64,000 nucleotides of DNA from Blasia pusilla. Taxonomy: Eukaryota > Marchantiophyta > Marchantiopsida > Blasiales. Below the pieces are notes generated by a model, which was not told the DNA's origin, did not search any database, and saw only the letters and a program-made list of their open reading frames with translations. Positions within the stretch are counted from its first letter, which is position 1. Each line of letters starts with the position of its first letter. The stretch is from positions 62,062,001 through 62,126,000 of the forward strand of contig CM114271.1 of the NCBI GenBank assembly GCA_050084515.1, given 5' to 3'. Of the stretch, positions 1 through 13,079 are shown one piece after another. The position numbers were made by a program, and so were the translations under genes.

Positions 1-2132
1 CCCGCGCGCCTGCAGCAGAGATCTCACGCGAATAGAATTCCATGATCGACCGGCGCCGCCGACTGTCACAGTTGCATTGCAATGATCCAGCATTCGAACA
101 CTTGGAAGTGGCGAAATGTGAGCTCTAGATTTACCCAGTGATTCCGCAGCAGCTTTGGCCGCAATCGTGAGGAAACAGATTCACAAGAATAGATCCAGAA
201 ACGTAGCTCCGTTGACAAAATACTTTGAGAGAAAGATCGTTCCACCCCAATCAGCACGGCTTGCTATTAGATCCTACGAAGGAGCCACCCCCCTCAATTG
301 CCACCCGGGGGTGCTGGTTCTCCATGGGGAGGCCTGGCTCGGCGGGGAACAGTTCCAGTTCTGCGGATCCTCTGCCGGGTCGAAAGCTCATGACTTGCAC
401 AACGTTAGACTCTAGGGGGCCACACAATTACCTAGAACAGTGCAATTGCACATGATGACCACCGGGACAGAGGGCTTTTCATGTGTGACGAATCCCATCT
501 CAACATTCGACATAGTCCATGTTGCCGATGATAGATAGCATAAATACATATTTAGATCTTCTACGACTCTTCCTCATTGTGCTCTCGTCTATTCTTTACC
601 TCAACGTACGTACGCGTGGGGTGCGCTACTGTGCTCCCACTTTACAAGGGCCGGAAGCTTGAGGTTTGCTAATAAGCTTCGTTTTTTCTTTTTTATTACT
701 TCCGCAGAGTTCGTTGGGGTCGGGATCAGATTTGGTACGTAGTGTAGAAAGGTGCGGACAAGGTGTCCCCCCCCGTAGACGTGGGATTGCATTTGGGCAT
801 CATTTGGCTGCAATAGATCTTTATATGTGTTAGTGGTGTGTGGATCATTGAGTTCGCGTCTTCGTTTATCCGAGTTTGGGCACCGGCTTGAAGACATTGT
901 CAAGTGACTGGAAGTAGAGGATATGGATTTTGAGCGGCAGAGTATGAGAAGGAGGTAATCCGAGGATCAATTGCGAGCGCTAGAGCGTGAGGTCTTCGCG
1001 AGAAGGAACTCGAGGATAAATGTGGCTGGGGACAATGGAAATTCGGATCCCGTATTGGATGTAAGAACAAAATCTTGTTCGGAATGTCCCAGTGGTTGAT
1101 GTAGAGGTGGAAAGAAACATCGGGCGTTGGTGTGATTATGACTCAAAGCTGAACGTCCGACGGCCTCTTGATAGCATGATAGGGTGGTCCGTCTTTACGT
1201 GTATCCTCCATTGAGCGAGGTTGAGTGTTAGTCGATCGGATCGGAGATTCTCTGATACTAGGATCGATTTCGTCCATAGTCTGTACCTCTGGGTTGGAAA
1301 ATCGTGCGGCCCCTGCCCTTGAGAAGCAGAATGCACGGACTAAGCGGGCCGCCAGGGATTCCGCACAGCAGATTTCCGTCGATGGTGATCCTTCCGTCAT
1401 TCTTTCTAAACAAGGGCTCCGTTCTGGTTCATATCATGATCCGTCTTCGTACTTCAAGAGAGAGTTCTAATTGCCTCACTCTCCGTTATGAAGAACCTAG
1501 TTCCAGGTATGTGCTACACCCGAAGGTTCGATCTATGGCATCAGCACGCTCTCCTCTTCGGAATGTCTGGTTTTGTTCAACAGCCGCTAAACGATTCTTG
1601 AAGCGTCGCCATGACACTTTTTTTCTATGCTCAGATGTATTCAGAATTGGCAGGACATCGTCCCGCTCACAGGTTTCTTCGGTTTCCTGTCCGGATGGTG
1701 AATTCCGTTTCAGAGTGCCATATCCCTCCGGATGAAAAAAAACGGAACAGAAACATTTGAGAAATTGAAAAAAAAAGCCACACAGAACAACCGACACAAT
1801 GTACAAAGTGAAGAAAAAACTTATAAATCGAGGGAAAAATTTGCTTGTACAAATCATGGTCCGCTGCCTAAAGGTGATCATCTACAAGAATGTTTTGAAT
1901 CGCTCCTATTTACGAACTAAATGCTAAGATGCTACCCGTTCCCTTCGTCAATTTTGTGAGGGAATGTGGATCCCGAACTGGAAGCTGAGTGCATTCCCAA
2001 AAAAATTACATCTTCAATCGCAACAACGCAACGACGTGCTGATCAGATTAGCTCATCGAGTATCCAGATGCCGGAAGGAGAATCAAACCGGATACACAGT
2101 CGACAGTGGAAATTCCTGCAGGAGTTCTCGCT
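1..2132. other. Unassigned 5' region of window
   Basis: I find no gene here that I can support. Plus-strand translation at about 880-1070 gives a charged, Glu/Arg-rich stretch broken by stops, which could be an old gag-like retroelement fragment, but no zinc knuckle, protease or polymerase motif confirms it. The remaining open frames are short, overlap on both strands and lack family features. The region may hold the 3' flank of the lipoxygenase gene, which is transcribed toward it. Confidence 0.3.
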
Positions 2133-5100
2133 CTAAATAGAGATGCTGTTGGGAATTCCTCTGCCGGTGATGCCAGACACGGATGTGGGGTACATGAGAG
2201 TGTAAGCGAGGTCTGCGGGCCCGTTTCGATTCCTGTGCTTGGAATCGCTATTCCTCTCTTCGAAATGCTTCTCCACCTCCTTGATCTGCTGCGAGAATTT
2301 CCTATAGGCCGCCTTAACACGCTCGTCAGCCGTCCACGTTTCGCCACGCTGGCCGATGTACTCCTCATCTTGGGCATGCGTTGACAGGAGCTCCAACGTG
2401 GTCATGACACTCGTGGCTACTGACTGCGGTGATACCATAGTGAGGAGGTACAAGATGGGATCCGACCTCAGTAGTTCGTTATACGCCGGCGTTCCCTCCT
2501 CGGGAATCAGTCGCACGCAAACGGAGGGCTTGTTGGGCATGAACCCGGCATACCCGTACTGCCCGAAGTTAACTGCGGCGTGGTGAGGCCCGGCGATCCA
2601 GTGTAGTGTGCAAAGAATGTCTACCAGGTTCCGTGTAGAGTCCAGCTCGGGCCAACCGGGGACATCGGCTTTGTCTGCATGGCCCACGTGGATAACCTCG
2701 CGCCACCACTCCTGGAGCTCGTTGTCGGACTTGACTGCGTCGTCCGAGCCTTTGTAGACTATTGTCACGTAATCGGTGATCCAATTGTACAGGGCGTCCC
2801 AGACCTCCAGGCCGTCCTTCGCGAACGGATAGTCATCCACGACCAGCTTCACGCCGCCAGGGTAAGACCGGTCCGCCGGCTCGGCCATTCCTCTGCAACA
2901 CGGCCGATACTCAGTCAGTTTTGCTCGAGATCGCGTTTGACGCTTTAATCACGTGCGTTCTTTTTACCAACACAGCTGTCAAACTCACTCGCAGGGACTC
3001 AGTAAGGTCTGTCCCAGACTCTTCGCCGTCGAAACAATGCTCAAACATAGCGGGAAGAATCGAATAAAACTAGGGGAGCCTCTGAACTGACGCTCGCTCT
3101 ATACAGAGAGGGGATCGAGACTCGTTATCGTCGTTGTTGCTCTAAGTTAGGGGAGGAGGAAGCACCTAGCGACCAAATCCCTGGGAAGGGCCTGCTCGTC
3201 GAACCGCCACGTCGCCCCGTAGACGGCGGCCGACATCTCCATCGAGTACTCGCCCGGTGCGAAGTTGTCCTCGATGACACCTCCAGCGTTGATCAACGCG
3301 AATCGGGCGGCTGCGTTGATAGTCATGGTGTTCCGGAAGATCGGGTACAGCAGTTGGAAGACCGGGTGCATGGCACTCAGCTGCCTGCGACTGGCGATGA
3401 TGAATGGCTCCATGACACAATGTGTTCGCAACCTGAAATTCACCGCAGCAAAGGTCCGACAAAGCCTCTGTTTGTAAGAGAATAAGAACAATCCATTTTA
3501 CAACAAAAAAAAAAAAAAAAAATGCTAGAGAGTGCAAAGAAGCGCAATCTCGAAAAGGAAAGGAAGGAGCGCACAAATCAACATTAAAAGAAACTCAACG
3601 AACTACAAATCCGTTAGTTAGTTTCCCTAGTGTACAACCGGTACCGCCACCCGAAAGCAACGCCATATGCGATGGGTGGTTCCATATGCTCCGATCATGT
3701 TATCCATTTCCATGTGTAAAGTAGACATTAATTGTTTGTAAATCGAGAAGCTCCCTTATTATTACCGGGCTCTAGATGTCAGAACTCCCCTGCTTCCCGT
3801 TCCATTCCGTTTGAATGGTTTCCACTTTCGAAAAAATAAGCAGATATCTCTCTTCTACAATTATCTACGGAGACCTTCACTTTGGAAAAACAGAAAAAAC
3901 AAAAAAAGCGCACTTCATTCAAATAAACCTGACATCAGAAAGCTCGGAAATAATCACATCGGACACACCACTCGTGACTGGATCCCACCATGGCCGGTAA
4001 TGATATATATGCTCTCCCACTATTGACTGGCAGTGCCTCGCAGTATGAGCTGTAAGCATGAATCGCTACTACTCTGCCTCAGTTTGGTGAGAGTAGCCAG
4101 GTCCGTTTCCCAAATCCCGATCACAGCCTGGCTTCGTAGGTTTGATAGCAAGGCAGGGACGAGATACATTAAATTACTGAGGGAGATGAGGGAATCTGTA
4201 AAGCGCTTGAAGAAAGGAGTCGGGATTTTACCAGTGGCTGATGAGCTCGTGGTATCCAAAGTCGATGGAATTGAAGTGGACCTTAGCCAAATTCCACAGA
4301 ATATTTACTTGACCGTCGGCCGTGGGTGGAGTGAAGACTCTGTTGGAAGCTTTACTACCCGGAGAAGGGGGAGGCAGCGATAACTCGATGGCCACGGGTT
4401 TCAAGGTCCCCTCGTTGGTGAGGAAGAAGAAAGCCCGTGGGGCGTATGCCTTCTTCGTCATTTCCGTGTTCTTCTGGTTGTTGATGCGATTGATGTATGG
4501 CAAGAATGCATCGTGGTAGTCGATGGTGAACAGTCTCTTGCTGTCTATTGCCTGCAATTATTCGTTGACAACATGCCCACGTACGCGTTCTATCAATTTT
4601 GCAATCGATTGATTACTCTCCGTTTAGAATCTCAAGGTCATGAGCACATTTGATCTCGCTCATTTAAAATAACTTCCACCGCCACCATGACTGCCAATGC
4701 TCTAGAGAAAGAATCAGTCACCTTTGGCACACTGAGGCCTTTCAAGTAAGGCTCGATGTGCTTATGTGTCAGCGCTGTGGGTTCCCCGTAGATCGCGGAG
4801 TCCAGAGAACTTCTGGGAGGAAACTCCTGGCAAGCCGAACATGATCATACATAAGTTCAAGAAAATTGAATTGAGTGACATGACAACGTTAGAGCAGCGA
4901 ATCACCGAAGTGGAAAGACTGAGTTGTCGACAAGTCACACATATTTCTCAGTGAAGTAGCTCAAACAGTGATTATCACCTCACCACACGTCTAGCTACCT
5001 ACTAGCGATGGAGCGTGGCTTCGATCGAACGTCGTTTCTACCCTGCGCTCACTGGCTACACTAATAACTGTCTGGTCCTACAGGAAGGTATGAGTCAACG

Positions 5101-7913
5101 CTGAGTGCCAGCATGAAGCGCTGTCAATACTCACTTTAACGAGCTCGATGACCATAGGGTTTAAACCTGACAGAGTCTGGCGCCCAAATTCCTCATCGCT
5201 CATCCATGCCATGTCGTTCACTGTCACAGTGTGAAGCTGAAATCAGAAATCTTACTACCGGGCAAGCTTCACAAATGAAGACCTTTCTGCACACACTGAT
5301 CACTTGCTGTGAGTAGTTGTGCTCCCGACGATTTTGATGCTGCTACTCCGAAGACATTCCGATCAGAAGGGACATGTCACCTGCTGACAGTGATACCCCC
5401 CCAGACTATATAGCTAGATCCCACCATCTCAGATTAATAATTCCCACAAGATTAAGTTTTAAGAGCCTTGCCAAAGGTCTTGGGACAGAAGCAACTAGGA
5501 AATGAGAGTTTAGCAACGACCTTCAATTCTCGAACAGACTGTTCTGGTGATCGGGTTGTTTCAATTAACAACAGAGAGGAGGTTCCTTCTTACCAGCTAT
5601 AATCTGTGGGACGGGGAAGCCGAGTACGCTCTGATTTTGACCGTCATCGTCGAAGATGGTTTTCAGAAAAACCAACGGATTCTTGGGCTTACTAGAATCG
5701 GATTCGTTTTCCTTCCGAATACTGCTCTTGAGATTCACGCCCTTGCTGTAGAGTTTATGGATGTCGTTCAGAGTATCGAAATAGGGCGTTTTGTCACAGC
5801 TGAAATGATCTTGAAGCAGAGGCAGGATATTGTGCGAAACGCCCTTCAATGCGCTCGCCAAGAAGTTCGAGGTCTTAGCAGCGCCGAAGTGCTCATCTGA
5901 CGGAACATAGAAGTCGGAAAGTATCGATATGAAGGCGATTCTCTTCTCTGATTCCTTATCTGCAAATCGAATGTTCAAAGAATTACTTCCGTCAGTCAGA
6001 GCTCCTCCTAATTATTCTACTCTACTCTAAGATTTAAAGAAAAAATTGTCAAGAAATTCATCACATCCCCAATCCCGCCGGCGAGGGAAGTTGGAGGAGT
6101 CACATTTCCGAGATAGCTTCGTAGCATATTCTTGCAATTTAAATGTGACTCCTCCATATGCTTACTACATTCACGACGGTAATTCTCGATCTACCCATAG
6201 ACGAGTGATTCTTGAGTCATTGATATCAAACTCTGCTGTCAGCGCTCAGAGTGGGGACCGGAGTGCAAAGGTGCAAGTGTTGGAGCTACTGTCAGCTGCA
6301 GTCTACCTTTCTTTGTGGGGCCCCGACCCGTCCTGCAGCGACGAGGGTAAGGCAACTTTCCCCGGCCGCCAAGAACGGGGCGACGGATGCCGTCATCCGG
6401 ATTGGCCAAGTCGTTGTAGACATCGTAGTCGTAGATTCGGTCATAAACTTTCCTGCTCCCCTGTCCATTTCCCCGCAGATCCTTCAGTTCTTGCTCTCTG
6501 AATGCCTTCAGCGCCGCGGGCGTCTCGCTCGGGAGATATGTCTGCAGGAGATCGAGCGACTCATGGTCAGCGATGTCCGCGGAAGTAACTCTTAAATATT
6601 TTGATGGAGAAAGCATTTCATTTCATCCCCATGATCCATACCATCGAGAATCCCTTCGAAACCTTTCACCATTCATGGTAACTGTGATAGCAGTGTACGT
6701 CGAATCAAGAAATTCGGGACTCCCTGAAGTTTCGCACGCGAATCAGGTCTCGTTATCGAGTTTGATGTGACAGTTTTACCTTCGTGGAGAAGAACACACG
6801 ATCCGAAAGCGACTTGTTGTTGTAGATTTCTTCGGGGTAGATCCAAGACTGGCAAATGAAGTCGACCTCGCTCTTGTTTGGCAGCTGCAGAGTGAGGGAC
6901 TGGAGATAGAATTCGTTGGCGTGATTATTTCTGATCACAAATGCACCGACCTCTCCAAAATCTTCGGGCACCCTGAAGTTGACCTTGTAGGTTTCCTGGC
7001 CAGCGGTGGATGATCGATCACTGGTCGTCCATTCCTGGATGCTGCTAGTTTCGCTCAACTTTATCTTTCCGTCTTCTGCATGCCGTCAATTCACACATTG
7101 AGTATGGCCGAGTAGAACGCAATGGCTCGTGCATCAAACCTTCAACATCCCAGTCGCTCGGTTTTGGCAGAAAATTAACATCTCTGAAATCGACCTAAGC
7201 TCGCTCCAAACTCCGGAACTGCACATCAGGGGACCATGCCCGAATATCTCTTCGAATTCGAAATGCAAGCGTCAACCACTTGACTCATGAGCTGAGGAAC
7301 TAGTTAACATAGACTACTCGATCGACTGTAAGCTACATTTCGACATATAGACAGTGATTTTGCAAGTACGTGATGAAAGCTCCAGAGACTTATTGCCAGC
7401 CATGTCCCTGGGTACTCACTCACCTACTCAACGGAATTTACAGTGTGATTGAAAAGCACATGAACTGCTTGTGGAAGTAGACGGAAGAGAGCTCTACTTA
7501 CTGTCGAGGTCCAAACTGACGAGCTGAAGATCAACCTTCTGTTGGAGTATAACATCGTACTTCGAGTCTACGATGGAGGAATACGAATTGTCGAAGTCAA
7601 GGAAGGCTTTCTTGGAGATCAGAGCGGTCCCTTTGAGCTGCACCATTTTTTGTGCACCTTCAACCACGCTGGTCATGCCCTGGGAGAGCGATGCTCCCCT
7701 TGTACTTGCGCTCCCCAAATCCCTGGTGTTGCTGCTTCTTGCAGAATCTCTTCCGGGTCTCCCCTGGATCAGAGCACCTACCCATTGTGCAAACCTCGAA
7801 CAGACATCTCCTCCTCTCGGCGACGAATCCGGTGATGTCGCGTCAGCTGCAGAGCTGCCAGAAGCCGCCACAGGTGCAGCACCAGCGGCAGTTCGAATTC
7901 TCAAATTATTCAT
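2133..7913 (-). CDS. Plant lipoxygenase, nine exons, 948 aa
   Basis: Lipoxygenases add oxygen to polyunsaturated fatty acids to give hydroperoxides, the entry step to oxylipins. Nine exons join in phase with GT-AG sites: 7913-7502, 7075-6780, 6541-6307, 5959-5594, 5220-5135, 4826-4722, 4551-4232, 3432-3166, 2892-2133. Residues 1-85 are Ser/Ala/Arg-rich, plausibly a plastid transit peptide; a PLAT/LH2 domain follows (about 88-235), then the catalytic domain ([19 protein letters not shown]). Iron ligands are His606 and His611 (HWLRTH), His800 and Asn804 (HAAVN) and the C-terminal Ile948 (GIPNSISI). Ala656 at the Coffa position suggests S stereochemistry; Asn663-Phe664 at the regiospecificity site suggests 13- rather than 9-lipoxygenation. 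I chose ATG 7913 because the open frame upstream of it starts only with TTG. Family assignment is very secure; regiospecificity and targeting are inference. Size is normal for plastid plant LOX (about 900 aa). Confidence 0.96.
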
Positions 7914-8583
7914 CTTGCTGATGACAGAATGAGTTCCCGACAACTGTAAGAGCCACAATTCAAACTCGAGACTCGATCGTAAAGTAGGTAATAGACTGGC
8001 GAGCTGAGCTTCTTTCCGCTTCGTGGCGAACTCGTTGTTTTGGTTTCGCCTCCTGGATTATATCAATGTCTGGAAACGAGAAGAGTGACGCGTTTCCAAC
8101 CGGGAACTTCTGGTTTCATTTCAATGTGGAGGACGAGCAGCACAGGTGCGGACTCTTATAGCGAAGAGGACCGCAGTTTTATGATTTGCTCGTAGACCGG
8201 CACAATTACGCACGTGCTCCTGCTGCTCCCCCCGAGTCTCGACTCTCGAGCTATTAGTCACGCGTCCCGTTCAGAGCTTCTCTGAAGTCTCACGCGTCCC
8301 TTCCACGCCTCGTCCGTGGTAGACCTCGCCTCGTGTTAACCGTGTTCAATTCCACTTCCAATTCCCAAGCGAAAAGCTGGCAGGCCGGCGGAGATGGAGA
8401 GCGAGGACAGTAACAATTCCATTACTCGAGTCAGAGAGGTTACCGAAGACTCTTGTGCCGGCGAGTACGCCAACCATTCTCGAAGCAGTATTTGACTGAG
8501 CTCTCCTGGCTGCGTCTGTACTTCGTCCGCGCGTTCTTGTGCACCAATTCCACAGGTAAGGTGAACACTGCGTCTCGCGGTCT
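7914..8583 (-). promoter_or_regulatory. Probable 5' UTR/promoter region of the lipoxygenase
   Basis: This stretch lies directly upstream of the lipoxygenase ATG on the minus strand. It has no convincing coding frame and is more GC-rich than the AT-rich DNA beyond 8600. I see no clear TATA box, so the transcription start is not assigned. The call rests on position only. Confidence 0.35.
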
Positions 8584-9365
8584 ATGAAAGCCGGATGGGA
8601 GGGAACTAAAAAATGGGAATCAACAAGGACTTGCAGTTCATGGTCATCAAGTTTATGTATTTTTATTTTTTTTATTCACTTGTATCATAATATTTTTGCA
8701 AGTTTTCTAGTTACGTTTGCTTTCAACACGAACAACAAATACGCTTTTTGTAATGGATGGCAGTGACTATTTGACAAAATGTTCGAATCCAAACTAGGAT
8801 TTTAACGGCCTTTGTGATAGGCCATCTCTTTTTTCTCACTTGGGGTCGAAATGTTTTTAAAGAAAATTATCTATTAAATAAACTTTTGTAGAATTTAGTA
8901 CCATTCAACAATTCTAAATATAGATTACCCAACTCCATGAAAAAAGCTTTGATGAAGTCGTGTCCTTAAACTTTACATGACTATTTCATCATATTTGAAC
9001 ACTACATTTTCATCGTATTTCATGACTGGTTTCTTTTCTGAACCCAAATTCATATCTTGGGTTCTTCGCTCAGCGAACTAGTTAATATATGTTGGGACAC
9101 GGGTAATAAACCTCACTTGCCTTTGGTCAACAACGTGTAGTTACGACTACCATACTTCCGATTTTACTAATATTCCGTTCCGGTCAAGCATGGTTCTCGT
9201 AATTTGAAATGACTAGGCGGTGCCCGTCCCCCTTAACTGAACTGTTAGCTCCTAATAAACCTGGCACATGTCATCGCCTAAAATGCATACATGTCATGCG
9301 GAGGAAGGCCTGCCTGAAACCCGAGACTCTTTTAATAATATAGATTTTGGAACCCCTTTGGGCGA
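8584..9365. other. AT-rich intergenic DNA, no gene seen
   Basis: Base composition drops abruptly to AT-rich after about 8600. Short open frames exist on both strands but none shows a recognisable motif. Confidence 0.5.
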
Positions 9366-9390
9366 GAGATAGATAGATAGATAGATAGAT

Positions 9391-9460
<70 letters not shown>
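9366..9460. repeat. Compound microsatellite (GATA)n-(TA)n-(GA)n
   Basis: Three abutting simple repeats: about six GATA units, then roughly 24 TA units, then about 11 GA units ending near 9460. The apparent Tyr-Ile-rich open frames across it on the minus strand are simply the repeat translated, not proteins. Confidence 0.97.
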
Positions 9461-9461
<1 letters not shown>

Positions 9462-12342
9462 TAATTTATCCGAAGAAGTAAACCCATGTTGCAAAATGGA
9501 AGTGATGTACGCAATGTTATGTATAGAGAGGTTATCGAATAGAATAAAACAAAAATCCATATTAGGTTTGAAAATAGTTTGTTGAATCAAATTGGTAAAT
9601 GAAACCTTGAGCTCTATTTTACCATTCTACACTTCAAAATAGTTTATTTTCTTCCAAAATGACTAAAAAATTATTCAGAGTGGGAGTATTACACTAAACC
9701 TTCATGGAACTTAGTAATACCTAGGGACTATCCTATTTTCAAATATGTACATCATGTATGTTAGTTATTCATATTTTTAGCTCATGACTTATCTTACCAA
9801 GGCAAGTGGGCCTCTTATTTTTGTTTCATCCAATGGTCTCTTTATACATGACATCGTAACACTTACCATGTAGTCACCTCTTTTACTTGAATGAGCGTCA
9901 CTTTCATTCTAAATAAGGATTAGCTTGAATCTTTTCTTTGGCGTACTCTTAAATTATAATTAAATAATGAAATGGAATTTTATATATAATTGGAATTATT
10001 GATTTTTTATATATTGATACGTAATAGTTAAATTTTCATTTTGATTTAACAAACCTTTTTGACAAATAAAACAATTTCAAAAGAATTGTGAATAATCCAA
10101 CCCATGTGTGTTGTATGAGAGTTGTCATGGGATTTCTTATACAAAAGCCATGAGGTTCATATACTAGAGTAGTCCACCTTCTTAGCAATGGTTTTGATAC
10201 TAAAATACATTCTTATCATAAAGAATTATGACATGTCATTCACATATGAAATTCCTCCTTCCTCCCTCTCTTGGACACCATTAGATATTTTGAAAAGAAA
10301 TTCAAACACCCAATAATTTATCAACTAACCCTTTGAGTATTTTACAATAATATACATACATAATTTCAACTAGTCCATGCTCATGGGATGCATCGGTTAG
10401 ATATGATGGGTAATTTAAATTACCCATCATTGCCCTAAAATGCGTGTCACTAATCCACTAAGCCAATCCTCAAGTGACCTAAGGTATGCAAGACTGGTGG
10501 CAAGCTCCTGTTGGTCAAAATTTCCTAATATCAACGTCAAAGGTAAGCACCACAAGATGGTTGTATGTGATATAATCCAAAGGACCATCTACGAGTAGAC
10601 CTTGTCAAATGTGGCCTTGCAACGAAGGCTCCACGGAAACGGAAAAGTCTATCCATGGGAAGCATATGTCTAGACAAGTCCATGGACATGCCTGACCGGT
10701 CCTTTTCATGGATTTTTTGGCACCTCAATGGTCCGTGCGGGCATGGATGGTGGGTTGGGCTTGCTATATGTATGCAAGTTGGTCGAGCATGAATGCGGGT
10801 CTCGAGAACATGTGTCCGCACGGAGGTGTCTGCAAAATATAGATTTCGTACATATAAAACCTTGGTTTTTGGCATCATATTTACAATATTGCACCTATGG
10901 GAGAAGATAGCAACATTTTGTAGTTTACGTATGGAAGGGATTACCACTTTGGAATTCCCTTCCTTATGGGTGATTATTAGGGTGAAACCCAATTTACAAC
11001 GTGACTAGCGTTTGGGGTTTTTTATTGTGTTTTGGATCTTAACTTTTATTCTTGAGATAATTTTGGGACAAGTAAGATGGAATTGGAAATTTTATGCAAA
11101 GACGGTTCCAACGCACCAAAGATCTTAGCAAACGCACAAGCAGAGGCTGAGATATTAGCCGAAAACAATTGTATAGGGAATCAGGTTGAGGGCCAAAAAG
11201 AGGGCCCCTGGTGTCTCTTCCCATAAGATAGGGGGAGGGCGGAGATCCCTAGAATTACTAGTAAGGGGGAAGGTCTCCTAGGGTGTTTGGGACTCAAACC
11301 CCACTTTGGAGCACCTTGGGGCGAAGATCTTAACCATAAAGTAAGAACGGTTTCAATTTATGTTCGAACAACTTCAATCTTGGCAAATTCCATAACTTAA
11401 AAACATGCAAATATGTCTCGGACGTCCGGCCGTAGGAGGTGAGCGTCCACCTCCGACCGTACCCCACACCCAAGCAGGGCATCTGGCGATATACACGATT
11501 ACGGCGTCATGCGTCCGAGCCTAAAATACGCTTATGAGACGCCCTAATTTCTCAATGAAAAACGAAATGCACGAAACGGAATATACAGGTCTCCTCCATA
11601 TTAGAAAGGAAATAATTTATTTACATAGATCCTTCGAAAAAAATCTACTCTGCAGCGACCTCGGTAACTGGAAAGCGACGTAGCTCGTCGTACGCAGCCA
11701 AACACATGTCAATCATCCAGCAAACACAAAGATGCACTTCGATAAAAACGAGTGATGGAAAACCCATCGGAAGTACAAAAGAGGGGGACTCAAAGAGTCC
11801 CCTTACAAAGGGAACTCTAGAACGGCAGTAGCCTCGTGCGTGTGCGGCTCTCTAACAGCCTTCGTAAATGGGTATCTATGAAAGGAAGGCCGAAGCGGAC
11901 CAGTCAGTGCCTCGGGGATAGCCGCTGCCATCGCCGGCAACACGCTTCTTAGGGCCGGGCTCCTTGGGCACCTGGAATGGGCATTCTGTGGGTATCTTCC
12001 GTTCAGTACTGAGCCGGGAAGTAGTGCCGAGACCATCACACACTCGTATCCCGAGTTAATTCTGACGAGTTTCACCGGTATCTGTGTTCCCGATCCGACT
12101 CAGTTTTTGGGACCCATGGAAGCCGACACTGAATAAGATTGGTTTTTTTCTTCGAAAAACATTCGATTTTCGTTGAAATTTGGAAGAAACGCAACTAAAA
12201 CATGTCCATTTGTGGTCGCACAATCGTAAAACATGTCTATTTATATTCCCACAATCGTAATGTTTTACTTGGATCGATGTTTCTCTTTCGCAACAGGAAA
12301 TATTCTTTTCCCTTATCGGTGCTTCATATGTGGAATAAAGCA
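9461..12342. other. Intergenic/repeat DNA, no gene seen
   Basis: AT-rich to about 10.5 kb, then mixed composition. Apart from the palindrome at 10403-10430, I recognise no coding domain. The 11.0-12.1 kb part has short minus-strand frames interrupted by stops and may be old retroelement DNA, but no motif supports that. Confidence 0.4.
10403..10430. repeat. 28-bp perfect palindrome
   Basis: Fourteen-base arms meet with no spacer: ATGATGGGTAATTT is followed directly by its reverse complement. It sits in non-coding AT-rich DNA about 2 kb left of the MULE-associated inverted repeat. Confidence 0.95.
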
Positions 12343-12424
12343 CCGGTATGCCGGCCGTTGCCAAGTTCCAATGCCTTGCGGTCCCAGGTGCGTGAAGTGC
12401 GGCTGGCAACGGCCGGCATACCGG
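12343..12424. repeat. 21-bp perfect inverted repeat with 40-nt loop
   Basis: Arms at 12343-12363 and 12404-12424 are exact reverse complements over 21 bp (left arm begins CCGGTATGCCGG). The 40-nt loop is 12364-12403. The arms are GC-rich against an AT-rich background, so a transcript would form a stable stem. No gene is associated. It lies 109 bp left of the MULE-bracketing repeat. Confidence 0.95.
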
Positions 12425-12532
12425 CGTTACGAGTTGAACTGGCCGGTCAACACCTAATCAACAGTTTCCATTTCTGGACTAATTACCGGTTAGTGAAAAT
12501 ATGGATCCTTTGTGTTTTGTAGCAAATAGCCG

Positions 12533-12560
12533 ACCGGAATCGAAAAACCTTCGAAAGTTT
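12533..12560 (+). repeat. Left 28-bp inverted repeat bracketing the MULE
   Basis: An exact 28-base match, in reverse complement, to 18301-18328. The core is ACCGGAATCGAAAAACC. It could be the inner part of a terminal inverted repeat; sequence outside the 28 bp does not match. Confidence 0.8.
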
Positions 12561-13079
12561 CAGTTCGGGCCTTATCTACCCGGACCTCGGCGGGTGGGGC
12601 CCGGTGGGCGGCTGGATGGGCGTGCGCCCGTACTCATCTCCCCGACACACGCACGCAGCGTCGCAGACTGAACGTGCATGACCATATTCGCGAGATGTCG
12701 TCCTTATCCGATGTTTATTATTACTTTTTGGTTAGTATTTCTGTATTCTACAGAGGGAAAACAATTATTCTTTCTCTTTTTATGTCTTAGGTTTTAAAAA
12801 GGAGTGTTGGTTCGATGGCAATAATTCTGTTCGTAAGCTCTCGCTACCATTCGTGGGATAAAAGCAAATCAGGATGCAACAAATGAATCTCATCTAAAAT
12901 TTACTCAAAGTCAAACTAAGTTATCTTGAACAACTTGCCATCGGAGCATGATTTTTTACACGGACACTTACCTCAAAAACAATGCCTTAGGAAATTTATT
13001 TATAGATGAGTCTATACGTTTTAAGAACCCAAATAACATTCATTCGTAGCTTCCTTTAGTGTACGACTCATGGAAAAAG

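Noticed and set aside
155-455. Overlapping plus-strand frames near the window start
   Set aside because: Several short frames overlap on both strands with no motif or splice support.
2106-2948. Plus-strand open frames over the lipoxygenase last exon
   Set aside because: Antisense shadows of a strongly conserved coding exon.
9294-9590. Tyr-Ile-rich open frames with a transmembrane look
   Set aside because: Translation of the GATA/TA/GA microsatellite; no coding features outside it.
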